The notes under the pieces were generated by a model that saw only the letters and a list, made by a program, of their open reading frames with translations, was not told the origin of the DNA and searched no databases. The translations under genes were made by a program, and so were the position numbers. Source: Solirubrobacterales bacterium (GTDB lineage Bacteria > Actinomycetota > Thermoleophilia > Solirubrobacterales > Solirubrobacteraceae). Taken from it: 47,569 nt of DNA. Of the stretch, positions 25,297 through 34,561 are shown in pieces (positions within the stretch are counted from its first letter, which is position 1; each line of letters starts with the position of its first letter). The DNA is taken from the NCBI GenBank assembly GCA_019247075.1, contig JAFAPR010000238.1, positions 1-47,569 on the forward strand, read 5' to 3'.

Positions 25297-26537
25297 CGTC
25301 CGTTCCCGCTGGCGGCGCCGCTCCCGGGTGAAGCAACGGCGGCGGCTTGGGTGAATGGACGCGCGGCGCGCCAGGTTCGGGAGTGCCCGTCGCCGGGCAA
25401 GCCGACGCAGCCGGCCACCGTGAAGGCGGCCGTTCCCGCCCCTGGCGGCGCCAGCGGGGCGGGCAGGACGAGCACCGTCGGCTGCCCGTGGCCCCGGCGC
25501 GATGCCGCCGGGGGCTGTTCAAGTCGCGCCGACGTGACGTAGAAAACGGGACCGAGGGCGCCATGGACGGCGCTCGGCGAAGGCGCCCTCGCCTCCGGCC
25601 CTCCTTCCAGGACCGCTAGTCGCGCGTGGGCCGCGGGCCATGCGAGCAGATCGGGCGAGATCTCCAGCGCGCGCCGGTCGCCCGACAGCAGTAGCCGACA
25701 CCCTCGCGCCCGGGCGAGCTCCAATGTCAGCGACGCCGCGGCTCGGACGGCGGCGTCGAGATAGTCGGCCTGGACCCCGACCGGTTCGGGCCCACGAGCG
25801 TCGAACACCACCAGGGGCACGGTGTCGCCCGCCACTCGAAGCTTCCGTTCGAGCAGGCCGGCGCCGCGGGCGAGCGCGGGCCAGTGGATGCGCGAGGCCG
25901 GCGTCCCCGGAACGTAGGTCCGCAGCCCGTCGAGCTCGACCGCCGCGAGCATGTCGCTGGTGCGGCCAACGAGGCCCATCGCTCGGGTGCCGCTGCCGCC
26001 GTGAAAGCGCACCGGCTCGGTGCGCGGCAGCACGAGCAGCTCCTGGGGCGGCTGGGGGCTTACGCGAATCGTGCGGGCGAGCTCGAGCGGATCGTTGATC
26101 ACCAGCGCCGGCGGCGCGAGCCTTCGCAGCCCACGGCGGTCGAACCGCGCTACAACCCTGATGTGCGCTCGTCGCCCACGGGGAATGCGCATGCGCTCGC
26201 GCGCCAGCGGATCTCGCACTTCGCCGCTCGGCAGCCCCAGCCAGCCGCCCCGGAGCGCGAGTGTCGCCTCGAGCGGCTGGCCCTCGAGGACTCGCTCGGC
26301 CGGAAGGTGGCGCCGGACGCCGACGCCACTCGCCGACAGCCAGGTCCAAATGGGGGCGGCTGCGCCGACGAGTAGGAGGCCCATACCCAGGACCCACAGC
26401 GGCGCGGGCCCGATGGCCAGCGCCACCAGGATCGTCGCGATGCCGGCGCCCACCGCCACCGCCGCACGGCCGACCGCGAGCGAGCCCTCGTGTCGGGGAG
26501 TCCGCGGTCCCCGGCCAAGCTGCCAGCGATCGATCAC
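25293..26537 (-). CDS. DUF58 domain membrane protein (MoxR partner)
   Basis: 414 aa. Two membrane helices near the N-terminus (about 25-70), a beta-rich extracytoplasmic or linker part and the DUF58 core around ELDGLRTYVPGTPASRIHWPALARG (seen as LRTYVPG and SRIHWPALA) at about 200-230, which leads into a vWA-like fold. The MIDAS-type pattern is weak. The C-terminus is long, Ala/Pro-rich and probably disordered. DUF58 proteins pair with MoxR ATPases and transglutaminases; function is not settled. Starts at ATG 26537 overlapping the moxR stop, and its stop overlaps the next start, so the three are translationally coupled. Confidence 0.92.
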   Translation of the reverse strand: MIDRWQLGRGPRTPRHEGSLAVGRAAVAVGAGIATILVALAIGPAPLWVLGMGLLLVGAAAPIWTWLSASGVGVRRHLPAERVLEGQPLEATLALRGGWLGLPSGEVRDPLARERMRIPRGRRAHIRVVARFDRRGLRRLAPPALVINDPLELARTIRVSPQPPQELLVLPRTEPVRFHGGSGTRAMGLVGRTSDMLAAVELDGLRTYVPGTPASRIHWPALARGAGLLERKLRVAGDTVPLVVFDARGPEPVGVQADYLDAAVRAAASLTLELARARGCRLLLSGDRRALEISPDLLAWPAAHARLAVLEGGPEARAPSPSAVHGALGPVFYVTSARLEQPPAASRRGHGQPTVLVLPAPLAPPGAGTAAFTVAGCVGLPGDGHSRTWRAARPFTQAAAVASPGSGAASGNGR

Positions 26538-27499
26538 AGCGCTCTGACCGACAGGATCGCGTCCGCGATCACGTCCCGCGCGATCGTGCGGGGGAACTCC
26601 GGCGCGAGCACCAGGCGATGCGCCAGCACGGGCTCGGCAAGCGCCTGCACGTCGTCGGGGAGCGCGTGGTCGCGGCCTTCCAACATCGCCCGCGCTTTTG
26701 CGGCCCGCAGCAGCATCAATCCCGCCCGCGGGCTCGCCCCAAGATCGACGCGTGGGTCCTCGCGCGTGCGCCAGAGGAGGCGGACGACGTAGTCGCGGAG
26801 CGGCCCGGAAGCGTGGATCCGGGCGGCTGCGTCCTGTGCTTTGAGCACGTCGGCCGCGCTCACGACCGGATCGAGCGCGGCCACCTGGTCGACCGCCTCA
26901 TGGTGGTGGAGCATGGAAGCCTCGTCCGCGGGTTCGGGGTAGCCCAGCGAGGTGCGCACCATGAACCGATCGACCTGGGCCTCGGGGAGCGGGTAGGTTC
27001 CCTCATACTCGATCGGGTTCTGGGTGGCGAGGACGATGAACGGGCGCGCCAGCTCGTGCGTATACACATCCACGGTCACCGACCGCTCCTGCATGCACTC
27101 CAGCAGGCCCGACTGGGTCTTGGGCGAAGCGCGGTTGATCTCGTCGACGAGCACGACGTTCGCGAACACCGGCCCGGGGCGAAACTCGAAGCGGTGTTCG
27201 CGCTGGTCGTAGACGTTTGTGCCGACCACGTCGGCTGGTAGCAGGTCGGGTGTGCACTGGATGCGCGCGAACTGGCAGTCGATGGAGCGGGCCAGCGCCC
27301 TGGCCAGCGCCGTCTTGCCAACGCCGGGATAGTCCTCGACCAGGATGTGGCCCTCCGCGAGCAGGGCCACGAGCACGTGCGACAGCGTCTCGGGGCGGAT
27401 CTGGACGGCCTGGGCGATGTTCTGCCGAAGCCTCCGCGTCAGCGCGCTCGAGGCCTCAAGCTCCTGCGCCGGCGCGGGAGCGTTCTCGCCCGGCTCCAT
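26534..27499 (-). CDS. MoxR-family AAA+ ATPase
   Basis: 321 aa from ATG 27499, where AGGAGG lies about 9 bases upstream; the longer open frame only shadows coaBC. AAA+ chaperone-like ATPase. Walker A EDYPGVGKTA (Lys62), Walker B VVLVDEIN (Asp119, Glu120), sensor 1 IVLATQNPIEYEGTYPLPEA and the C-terminal lid with SPRAGLMLLRAAKARA (sensor 2 Arg). MoxR proteins help mature or insert cofactors in vWA-domain partners, here probably the DUF58 protein. The first 44 bases overlap the 3' end of coaBC, tying this membrane module to the gmk-rpoZ-coaBC transcript. Confidence 0.96.
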   Translation of the reverse strand: MEPGENAPAPAQELEASSALTRRLRQNIAQAVQIRPETLSHVLVALLAEGHILVEDYPGVGKTALARALARSIDCQFARIQCTPDLLPADVVGTNVYDQREHRFEFRPGPVFANVVLVDEINRASPKTQSGLLECMQERSVTVDVYTHELARPFIVLATQNPIEYEGTYPLPEAQVDRFMVRTSLGYPEPADEASMLHHHEAVDQVAALDPVVSAADVLKAQDAAARIHASGPLRDYVVRLLWRTREDPRVDLGASPRAGLMLLRAAKARAMLEGRDHALPDDVQALAEPVLAHRLVLAPEFPRTIARDVIADAILSVRAL

Positions 27500-28775
27500 C
27501 CCGCTCGCCTCCTCTCTGCAGCTCGTCAGTTCGCTCCAGCGCGCGCAGCCGCTGCACCTCGTCCAGCACGGCCCGCGCCACCCGCTCCTTTCCGGCAAGC
27601 GAAACGGACCGCTGAGCGCCGTCCCGGGAGAGGATGACGACCTCGTTGTCTGCCGCATCGAAGCCGATCTCGGGGCGCGAGACGTCATTGACGACGACGG
27701 CGTCGACGTCCTTGCGCTCGAGCTTGCAGACCCCCTCCGCGATCGCGTCCCCCCCGTGTTCGGCGGCGAACGCCACCAGGACCTGGCCGGGTCGGCGACG
27801 AGCCGCCAGCCCCGCAATCACGTCCTCGGTGAGGACGAGCTCGAGCGGCCCGGGGGCAAGCGGGGGGTCGCCCTTCTTGACCTTCCCCAGGCCTGGCTGC
27901 GCGGGTCGGAAGTCCGCCACCGCGGCGGCCATCAGCAGAACGTCTGACTGCTCGAAGATCCGGTCGCAGGCGCGCTGCAGCTCGGCTGCTGTCTGCACCT
28001 CGACGACAGCTACCCCGGGCGGCGCGGGCACGGTCACGGCGGCGGCAACCACGGTCACGTCGGCGCCGCGACTCGCGGCCTCGGCTGCCAGCGCGAACCC
28101 CATCCTCCCCGAAGAGCGGTTGCCGATGTAGCGGACGGCGTCGATCGGCTCGCGGGTGCCGCCGGCTGTCACCAGCACTCGCGTGCCCGCCCAGCCGGCG
28201 CCCCGGCTCAGCAGCGCCTCGCAGCTCGCGACCAGCCGCTCGGGCTCGGGGAGGCGGCCGGGGCCGTGCTCGCCGTGCGAGGCCAGCTCCCCCTCTCCCG
28301 GCGGTAGCACGACAGTTCCGCGCCGCCGCAGCAGCTCCAGGTTGGCCTGGGTCGCCGGGTGCGCGTACATACGGTCGTTCATCGCGGGGGCTACGATGAG
28401 CGGGCAGGTGACCGCCAGGGCCGCCGCGGTGAGCAGGTTGTCTGCCTGTCCGTGGGCGAGCTTGGCGATCGTGTTCGCGCTCGCGGGCGCGATCAGGTAG
28501 ACCTCGGCCCGCTCGGCCAGCGCGAGGTGGCTGATGGGGGTCCGCTCGGCGGGTGGCTCCCCCGGATAGCGGCCGCGATCGGGATCCCGCTCGAACTCGT
28601 CGCTGAGCACGGGCGCTCCCGTCAGCGCCTGAAACGACGCGGCGCCCACGAACCTGGTGCTCGCGGGGGTCTGGATGACCCGTACGGCGTGTCCCCGCTT
28701 GACCGCCAGTCGCGCGGTCTCAAGCGCCTTGTAGGCCGCGACTCCGCCGCTTACGCCGAGAAGCAACCGGGCCAC
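27456..28775 (-). CDS. coaBC: Bifunctional phosphopantothenoylcysteine decarboxylase / synthase
   Basis: 439 aa. Two steps of coenzyme A synthesis. The N-terminal CoaC flavoprotein has LLLGVSGGVAAYKALE, PASANTIAKLAHGQADNLL and PAMNDRMY. The lid motif that carries a Cys in E. coli (ACG..GxGR) reads ASHGEHGPGRL, with Ser in place of Cys; similar variants exist in other bacteria. C-terminal CoaB has VTAGGTREPIDAVRYIGNRSSGRMG (seen in part), AAAVADFRP and NDVS. The tail after about 410 is Arg/Glu-rich and overlaps moxR. GTG start at 28775. Gene order gmk-rpoZ-coaBC is standard. Confidence 0.96.
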   Translation of the reverse strand: MARLLLGVSGGVAAYKALETARLAVKRGHAVRVIQTPASTRFVGAASFQALTGAPVLSDEFERDPDRGRYPGEPPAERTPISHLALAERAEVYLIAPASANTIAKLAHGQADNLLTAAALAVTCPLIVAPAMNDRMYAHPATQANLELLRRRGTVVLPPGEGELASHGEHGPGRLPEPERLVASCEALLSRGAGWAGTRVLVTAGGTREPIDAVRYIGNRSSGRMGFALAAEAASRGADVTVVAAAVTVPAPPGVAVVEVQTAAELQRACDRIFEQSDVLLMAAAVADFRPAQPGLGKVKKGDPPLAPGPLELVLTEDVIAGLAARRRPGQVLVAFAAEHGGDAIAEGVCKLERKDVDAVVVNDVSRPEIGFDAADNEVVILSRDGAQRSVSLAGKERVARAVLDEVQRLRALERTDELQRGGERDGAGRERSRAGAGA

Positions 28776-28807
28776 TGTGCGTGCCTCCCGCGGGTTTCGC
28801 TCCCTAC

Positions 28808-29035
28808 TTACCGGTAGCTGTACTTGAGCTTGCCCTGAGCGACCTCTTCGAGCGCGATGGTCAGGTAGTTCTTGGAGTGCGTCTCGACCATCGGCGGCGG
28901 GAACTCATCGAAGGTTCCCTCCCCCAGGTTGTGGTAGTAGGAGTTGATCTGCCGCGCCCGCTTGGCGGCGACGATCACACTTGCGTAGTCAGAGTCGACA
29001 TGCTCAAGCAGCTTGTCGATGCGCGGAGAGATCAA
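28808..29035 (-). CDS. rpoZ: RNA polymerase omega subunit
   Basis: 75 aa, short but complete. Assembles with the beta' subunit. Conserved RIDKLLEHVDSDYASVIVAAKRARQIN (seen as RIDKLLEHVDSDYASVIVAA) and the C-terminal NYLTIALEEVAQGKLKY. Begins with TTG at 29035; GAGGAA about 11 bases upstream is the only candidate ribosome site. An ATG slightly upstream is out of frame and meets a stop at once. Located between gmk and coaBC as usual. Confidence 0.96.
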   Translation of the reverse strand: MISPRIDKLLEHVDSDYASVIVAAKRARQINSYYHNLGEGTFDEFPPPMVETHSKNYLTIALEEVAQGKLKYSYR

Positions 29036-29081
29036 GGGCGCTCACATTCCTCGTGGGTGGGGTAAAAAGCTTAGCGTTCCG

Positions 29082-29663
29082 TTAGCTCCGCCGGTCCCGC
29101 TCGGCTTGCGCTTGCAGCGCGCGACCCACCAGCTCCGCCAGTCGCTCGGTGGCCTCCTCCAGGCGGTCATTTACGACCACGTGACCGAACTCGGCGCTCG
29201 ACTCGAGCTCCCGGGCGGCGGTCCGCAGCCTCTCATCCACCTGCGCGGCGGCGTCGGTTCCGCGCCCGATCAGGCGAGCGCGAAGTGCCTCCTGCGACGG
29301 AGGCGCAATGAAGACCGTCTGGGCGTCGGGCATCGTCTCTCGCACCTGGCGGGCGCCCTGCACCTCGATCTCGAGCACCACGGGGACCCCGCGTTCGAGG
29401 CGCCGCTCGAGCTCGGAGCGCAGCGTGCCATAGCGGTTGCCTGAGTAAGTGGCGTGCTCGATGAACGCGCCCTGGGCCAGCAGCCGATCGAACTGCGCAT
29501 CCGAGAGGAAGTAATAGTCGACGCCGTCGCGCTCACCGGGTCGCGGCGGTCTGGTGGTCGCGGAGGTGGAAAGCTCCAGCTCCGGGATGCGCTCCCGCAG
29601 CCCACGAATAAGGGTCCCCTTCCCCACTCCCGATGGCCCCGTGATCACGAACACCTTGGCCAC
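29082..29663 (-). CDS. gmk: Guanylate kinase
   Basis: 193 aa. Phosphorylates GMP to GDP. P-loop VITGPSGVGKGTLIRGL at 5-21, the GMP-binding segment TTRPPRPGERDGVDYYFLS and the R/E-rich EIEVQGARQVRE. GTG start at 29663 with no strong ribosome site. Follows mihF by 42 bases, as in Mycobacterium, and precedes rpoZ by 46 bases. Confidence 0.97.
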   Translation of the reverse strand: MAKVFVITGPSGVGKGTLIRGLRERIPELELSTSATTRPPRPGERDGVDYYFLSDAQFDRLLAQGAFIEHATYSGNRYGTLRSELERRLERGVPVVLEIEVQGARQVRETMPDAQTVFIAPPSQEALRARLIGRGTDAAAQVDERLRTAARELESSAEFGHVVVNDRLEEATERLAELVGRALQAQAERDRRS

Positions 29664-29705
29664 GAGCTCGTCTTCGCCAGCCGCGGGCGAGCGCCGCCGC
29701 CCCGG

Positions 29706-30050
29706 CTACCGCCGGCGCATGAAATCCACGAGCTCCGTGCGCTGGCGCTGAGAGAGGCCCCCGATCGTCTTGCTGGGTGAGATCCGGCACTGAGCAAGAA
29801 TCTTGTTGACCTTGACGCGCCCATACTTGGGAACCGCGAGCAGCAAGTCGAAAACCTTCGCGGTCTCGAGGTAGTTGGGTGGCTCCAGCAACATCTCGTG
29901 GATTGGCTGGCGGCCAGCCTTGAGATCGCGCTTCAGCTGCGCCCGGCGAGTGCGGATGTCGTTGGCGCGCTGGAGCGCCTCCATGCGCTGCATCAGCGAG
30001 CGCTCCGGCGCGAGTACTGCTTTGGGAGGCGATTCGCTCACCGGCGGCAT
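29706..30050 (-). CDS. mihF: Actinobacterial integration host factor
   Basis: 114 aa. Nucleoid protein of the mycobacterial mIHF type, unrelated in sequence to HU/IHF of E. coli; bends and stiffens DNA. The N-terminal long helix (RSLMQRMEALQRANDIRTRR) leads to the helix-two-turn-helix core PKYGRVKVNKILAQCRISPSKTIGGLSQRQRTELVDF (quoted in part as KYGRVKVNKILAQCRISPSK). The gene lies directly before gmk as in Actinobacteria. ATG at 30050 has no Shine-Dalgarno sequence; the promoter -10 is eight bases upstream, so the mRNA is probably leaderless. Confidence 0.94.
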   Translation of the reverse strand: MPPVSESPPKAVLAPERSLMQRMEALQRANDIRTRRAQLKRDLKAGRQPIHEMLLEPPNYLETAKVFDLLLAVPKYGRVKVNKILAQCRISPSKTIGGLSQRQRTELVDFMRRR

Positions 30051-30058
30051 CCGCGGCG

Positions 30059-30086
30059 ACTATACATCTTGCCGCCGGGCGATCAA
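30059..30086 (-). promoter_or_regulatory. Promoter of the mihF-gmk-rpoZ-coaBC operon
   Basis: TTGATC (30086 to 30081), 16-base spacer, TATAGT (30064 to 30059); a TG one base off the extended -10 position precedes the hexamer. Eight bases then lead to the mihF ATG. This is the best sigma-70-type promoter in the window and implies transcription starting within a base or two of the start codon. Confidence 0.6.
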
Positions 30087-30100
30087 CCCCCAAAACGGCG

Positions 30101-30129
30101 AATTTAGCTGTACCTCAACCTGAGGTGAA
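30101..30129 (-). promoter_or_regulatory. 15-bp dyad ACCTCA-ACC-TGAGGT overlapping a second possible promoter
   Basis: ACCTCAACCTGAGGT (30112-30126) has perfect 6-bp arms around a 3-base centre. On the minus strand TTCACC (30129-30124) and TAAATT (30106-30101) are 17 bases apart, so the dyad would cover the -35 and spacer of a second mihF promoter. It could be an operator. The rest of the gap 30130-30264 holds no gene; it contains some stem-forming sequence (CGGCG/CGCCG near 30200) but no clear terminator for carB. Confidence 0.35.
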
Positions 30130-30264
30130 GCATTGTCGAGCCAGGTTGCGGGAATAAATAGGCTTTGCAGGGGTTTTGCGAGGCTTCCTCAAGACCGCGG
30201 CGGGTATGCGCCGGAAAACCTCGTTGTTTGCGAGCAGTTCCCCCTCGCGCGGACATGATGGGCG

Positions 30265-33200
30265 TCACCGCGCTCGCGCCGCCGCGGATTGGCCGTGCCG
30301 CGCGCGCAAACCATGAATTTCCTGCAAGGAGCGGACGTCCGGCGCGCCGCGGCGCGCGGCGGCGATCGCCCGCGCGGCAGCCATCCCCCCGGCCATCGTT
30401 GTGATGCAGGGGATCCGTCGTGCAACCGCCGCGGTGCGGATCTCGTAGCCCTCCGCGCGGGCGCCCGTACCGACGGGCGTGTTGATGACCAGATCGACGT
30501 CCCCCCGCTCGATCCAATCGACCACGTGAGGAGAGCCCTCGCCGAGCTTGTTGATCGTCTCCACCGGGATGCCCATCTTGCGGATCGCCTGCGCCGTCCC
30601 CCGCGTCGCGACGACCTTGAAAGAGAGATCATGCAGGATGCTCGCGATGCCGGTGGCGGCGGGTTTGTCGCCGTCCGCGACGGTGATGAAGGCCGTCCCG
30701 GTCGGCGGCAGGTTGGAGCCCGCGGCCGCCTGCGCCTTGGCGAATGCGGTCGGAAAGTCGGCCGCGATCCCCATGACCTCGCCGGTGGAGCGCATCTCGG
30801 GACCGAGCAGCGAGTCAGCGCCCGTGAAGCGCTCGAATGGAAGCACCACCTCCTTGACGCATACATGGCCATTTGCGGTGCTCTTGGGAAGCTCGAGATC
30901 GGCGATTCGCTCGCCCAGCATCAGCCGGCAAGCAAGCTTGGCAATCGGAACCCCGATGGCCTTGGACACGAAGGGCACCGTGCGCGATGCTCGCGGGTTG
31001 GCCTCGAGCACGTACAGCATCTCACCGTGGATCGCGAACTGCACATTGAGCAACCCAACCACGCCCAACGCCAAGGCGATCTCCGACGTCTCGGCGCGGA
31101 TCTGGGCGAGCATCTCCTCGCCAAGCGCATGCGGCGGCAGCACGCACGCCGAATCCCCGGAGTGGATACCGGCCTCCTCGACGTGCTGCATGATGCCGGC
31201 GATCCAGACCCGACCGCCCCCGCCGGAGGCCGCGCTGCCATCGCACAGCGCGTCCACGTCGATCTCGATCGAATCCTCGAGAAAGCGGTCCAGGTAGATC
31301 AAACGTCCTGCCTCCGGCTCGGCTCGTTCGAGGTATTCGCGCAAATCCGCAGCTGTGTAAACGATCTCCATCGCGCGGCCGCCGAGCACGTAGCTGGGCC
31401 GCACCAGCAGCGGAAAGCCCACTTTACCCGCTCGACTCAGGGCCTCGTTCACCGACCGCGCGGTCGCGTACGGGGGGGCCTTGAACCCAAGCCGGTCCAG
31501 GAGCGGACCGAAGCGCGAGCGGTCCTCGGCCAGGTCTATCGCCTCGACGCTAGTGCCGAGGATCGGGATACCGGCCGCGGCTAAACCGGCCGCCAGCTTG
31601 AGCGGCGTCTGACCGCCGAACTGCACCACGACGCCGTCCAAGCAGCCGGCTCGGCGCTCCTGCTCGCACACCGCAAGCACGTCCTCGAGGGTCAGCGGCT
31701 CGAAGTACAGCCGGTCGGAGACGTCGTAGTCAGTGGAGACGGTCTCCGGGTTGCAGTTGATCATGACGGCGGCGCGGCCGAGCTCCCGCGCGGTCTGCGC
31801 GGCGTGGACGCAGCAATAGTCGAACTCAATGCCCTGACCGATGCGGTTGGGCCCCGAGCCGAGAATGACCACCGTTGGGCGCCCGCTCCTGACGACCTCG
31901 CCACCGTCTGCGCCGGCGATGCGGGCCGGCCGCTCCCAGCTGGAGTAGAAGTACGGGGTGCGCGCCTCGAACTCGGCCGCGCAGGTGTCCACGGCCTTGA
32001 AGGTCCGCTCGCCCACGGGCTGGCCCGGCGCGGCCACCAGTTCTGCGAGCTCGTTCAAAAACCAACGGTGGATATGTGTGCGCCTGTGGAGCTGTTCCAC
32101 ATCCGCGCCCCGCCGCAGTGCTTCCAAGAGACGGTCGAATCGCTCGGCGCCCGGCCGAGAGACGGTTTCCAGCAACTCCTCGAGCGTCTCGGGGAATCGC
32201 GGTCTGGAGTCCAGCTCGCGCGAGCGCAGCGCCTTCGCGAACGCTTGCCTGAACGTTCGCCCGATCGCCATCGCCTCTCCCACCGACTTCATGTGCGTGG
32301 TCAGCGCGGGCTCAGCGCCGGGAAACTTCTCGAATGCGAACCGCGGCCACTTGACCACGCAGTAGTCCAGTGCAGGCTCGAAGCTCGCGGGCGTGGCTTT
32401 CGTGATGTCGTTGGGGATCTCCTGGAGCGTGTAGCCGACAGCCAGGCGGGCGGCGATCTTCGCGATCGGGAACCCCGTGGCCTTGCTGGCGAGGGCGCTC
32501 GAGCGAGAGACGCGCGGGTTCATCTCGATCACCACGACCTCGTCGGTGTCAGGATTGACCGCGAACTGAACGTTGGAACCGCCTGTCTGCACGCCAACCG
32601 CGCGAATCACGTCGATGGCCTGATCGCGTAGTCGCTGGTAGGTGCGGTCGCTCAGGGTCTGCTGTGGCGCCACGCACACGCTGTCGCCGGTGTGCACGCC
32701 CATTGGGTCGATGTTCTCGATCGAGCAAACGATCACGACGTTGTCGTCGCCGTCCCGCATGACCTCGAGCTCGAACTCGCCCCAACCAAGCACCGACTCC
32801 TCGAGCAGCACCTGGCCGATCGGCGAGACAGCCAGGCCCCGGCCCACTACGGCCTCGAGCTGGCGCTCGTCGCTGACCACGCCGCCCCCGGTGCCCCCGA
32901 GCGTGAAGGCCGGCCGCACGATGAACGGCAGCCCGACCTGACCGAGCGCCGCGCGCGCCTCCGAGACCGAGTGCGCGATCGCGGAGCGCGGCACTCTCAG
33001 CCCCGCCTCGATCATCGTCTCCCGAAACCGCTCGCGGTCCTCCGCGCGGGCGATCGCCTCGTAGTCTGCGCCGATCAGCTCAATGCCATAGCTGTTCAGC
33101 ACGCCGAGTTCGTGCAGCTCCTTGGACAAATTCAGCGCTGTCTGGCCCCCGAGCGTCGGCAGCAGCGCATCCGGCCGCTCGCGATCGATCACCTGAGTGA

Positions 33201-33420
33201 CGGCGCCGGGCTGGAGAGGCTCGATGTACGTGGCGGTCGCGAGCTCCGGGTCTGTCATGATCGTCGCCGGGTTGGAGTTGACCAGCACGACCTCGTACCC
33301 CTCCTCCAGCAGCACGCGGCAGGCCTGCGTCCCCGAGTAGTCGAACTCCGCCGCCTGCCCGATCACGATCGGGCCCGACCCGATCAGCAAGATCTTCTGG
33401 AGGTCGTCTCTACGCGGCAC
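30265..33420 (-). CDS. carB: Carbamoyl-phosphate synthase large subunit
   Basis: 1051 aa from GTG 33420 ([18 protein letters not shown]), which overlaps the carA stop by 11 bases; upstream residues of the longer frame are carA in another frame. Makes carbamoyl phosphate from bicarbonate, ammonia and two ATP for pyrimidine and arginine synthesis. Two homologous ATP-grasp halves, the first starting at [20 protein letters not shown], the second at [20 protein letters not shown]. The C-terminal MGS-like allosteric domain begins near [17 protein letters not shown]. Ends with a basic tail. Last gene of the pyr operon; pyrD and pyrF, often next, are absent. Confidence 0.98.
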   Translation of the reverse strand: MPRRDDLQKILLIGSGPIVIGQAAEFDYSGTQACRVLLEEGYEVVLVNSNPATIMTDPELATATYIEPLQPGAVTQVIDRERPDALLPTLGGQTALNLSKELHELGVLNSYGIELIGADYEAIARAEDRERFRETMIEAGLRVPRSAIAHSVSEARAALGQVGLPFIVRPAFTLGGTGGGVVSDERQLEAVVGRGLAVSPIGQVLLEESVLGWGEFELEVMRDGDDNVVIVCSIENIDPMGVHTGDSVCVAPQQTLSDRTYQRLRDQAIDVIRAVGVQTGGSNVQFAVNPDTDEVVVIEMNPRVSRSSALASKATGFPIAKIAARLAVGYTLQEIPNDITKATPASFEPALDYCVVKWPRFAFEKFPGAEPALTTHMKSVGEAMAIGRTFRQAFAKALRSRELDSRPRFPETLEELLETVSRPGAERFDRLLEALRRGADVEQLHRRTHIHRWFLNELAELVAAPGQPVGERTFKAVDTCAAEFEARTPYFYSSWERPARIAGADGGEVVRSGRPTVVILGSGPNRIGQGIEFDYCCVHAAQTARELGRAAVMINCNPETVSTDYDVSDRLYFEPLTLEDVLAVCEQERRAGCLDGVVVQFGGQTPLKLAAGLAAAGIPILGTSVEAIDLAEDRSRFGPLLDRLGFKAPPYATARSVNEALSRAGKVGFPLLVRPSYVLGGRAMEIVYTAADLREYLERAEPEAGRLIYLDRFLEDSIEIDVDALCDGSAASGGGGRVWIAGIMQHVEEAGIHSGDSACVLPPHALGEEMLAQIRAETSEIALALGVVGLLNVQFAIHGEMLYVLEANPRASRTVPFVSKAIGVPIAKLACRLMLGERIADLELPKSTANGHVCVKEVVLPFERFTGADSLLGPEMRSTGEVMGIAADFPTAFAKAQAAAGSNLPPTGTAFITVADGDKPAATGIASILHDLSFKVVATRGTAQAIRKMGIPVETINKLGEGSPHVVDWIERGDVDLVINTPVGTGARAEGYEIRTAAVARRIPCITTMAGGMAAARAIAAARRGAPDVRSLQEIHGLRARHGQSAAARAR

Positions 33421-34561
33421 GCGCGCCCTCGATGAAGCGGTCGAAGAGGTGAAGCGCGTCGCGGGGTCCGGGTCCGGCCTCCGGGTGGTATTGGACGGTC
33501 GCGGCCGGGACATCCCGCATGGCGAGGCCCTCGACAGTGCGGTCGTAGAGGTTGATGTGGGTCAGTTCGGCGGTGCCGTATGCGGTCTCCCAGCTGACGG
33601 CCTCGTCGCCCTCGATGGTGCGCGAGCCGTCTGGTCCGAGGACCGCGAAGCCGTGGTTCTGGCTGGTGATCTCGATCTGAGCGCGGACCAGGTCCTTGAC
33701 GGGATGGTTGGCGCCGTGGTGTCCAAAGGGGAGCTTGTAGGTTTCAAGCCCGAGCGCGCGACAGAGCAGTTGGTGACCCAGGCAGATCCCGTACACGGGG
33801 ACCCGTCCGACGAGCCGCCCGACGGTGTCGACGATGTAGTCAAGGGCGCCGGGATCTCCAGGGCCGTTGGCGAGAAGGACGGCATCCGGGCCAGATTCGA
33901 GGAGCTCGGGTGCGGAGGCGGTGCTCGGATGAAGCTCCACGGTCGCGCCGCGTGAGTGGAGCTCTGAGACGATCGACCGCTTCACCCCTGTGTCAAGGAT
34001 CGCGATCCGCAGAGAGCCCCCCTCGAGCACAGTCCGCTCCGATGCGGTCACCGCCCCGACCAGGTCGCGCCCGCCCATTGGCGGTTCGATTTCGATCAAC
34101 TCGCGTGCCCGGTGCTCGTCCAACCAAGCTGGAAACAGGCCACCCCGCATGGCTCCCTGCCGGCGGATGTGGCGCACGAGCGCTCGCGTGTCGAGTTCGG
34201 TGATCGCGGGGACTCCGTGCTCTTTGAGCCACGAGAGCCACCCCTGCTCCGCGTCAGGGGCGTCAGCGCGGTCGACGCCCGCCCGCATGATGGCCGCGCG
34301 AGCATGGATCCGATCGGACTCCATCGCGCCGCGGCTGACCCCGTAATTACCGATCTGGGGATACGTGAAGACGAGCAGCTGGCCCGCGTAGCTGGGATCA
34401 GTTACCGCCTCCTGGTAACCCGACATCGAGGTGGTGAAAACGACCTCGCCGACCGCCAAGTCATCGGCCGCGCAGGCCACGCCGTCGAACCGGGTGCCGT
34501 CCTCGAGCAGGACGTAGGCCGGATCACCATCGTTCACTGGCCTGCCTTGAGCGATGCTCAT
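33410..34561 (-). CDS. carA: Carbamoyl-phosphate synthase small subunit
   Basis: 383 aa from ATG 34561, fixed by the ATGA overlap with the pyrC stop. Glutamine amidotransferase that delivers ammonia to CarB. N-terminal CarA domain ([33 protein letters not shown]). Class I amidotransferase domain with catalytic Cys in [11 protein letters not shown] and the His/Glu pair in [17 protein letters not shown] is also conserved. Translationally coupled on both sides. Confidence 0.98.
   Translation of the reverse strand: MSIAQGRPVNDGDPAYVLLEDGTRFDGVACAADDLAVGEVVFTTSMSGYQEAVTDPSYAGQLLVFTYPQIGNYGVSRGAMESDRIHARAAIMRAGVDRADAPDAEQGWLSWLKEHGVPAITELDTRALVRHIRRQGAMRGGLFPAWLDEHRARELIEIEPPMGGRDLVGAVTASERTVLEGGSLRIAILDTGVKRSIVSELHSRGATVELHPSTASAPELLESGPDAVLLANGPGDPGALDYIVDTVGRLVGRVPVYGICLGHQLLCRALGLETYKLPFGHHGANHPVKDLVRAQIEITSQNHGFAVLGPDGSRTIEGDEAVSWETAYGTAELTHINLYDRTVEGLAMRDVPAATVQYHPEAGPGPRDALHLFDRFIEGARAA

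Noticed and set aside
22532-25564. 1010-codon minus-strand open frame overlapping the transglutaminase gene
   Set aside because: It is out of frame with the clearly recognisable TgpA-type protein and the TPR protein, and is Arg/Pro-rich throughout.
30170-30264. Terminator or riboswitch downstream of carB
   Set aside because: Several GC stems can be drawn (for example CGAGG/CCTCG), but none is followed by a U-run and none matches a known riboswitch core that I recognise.
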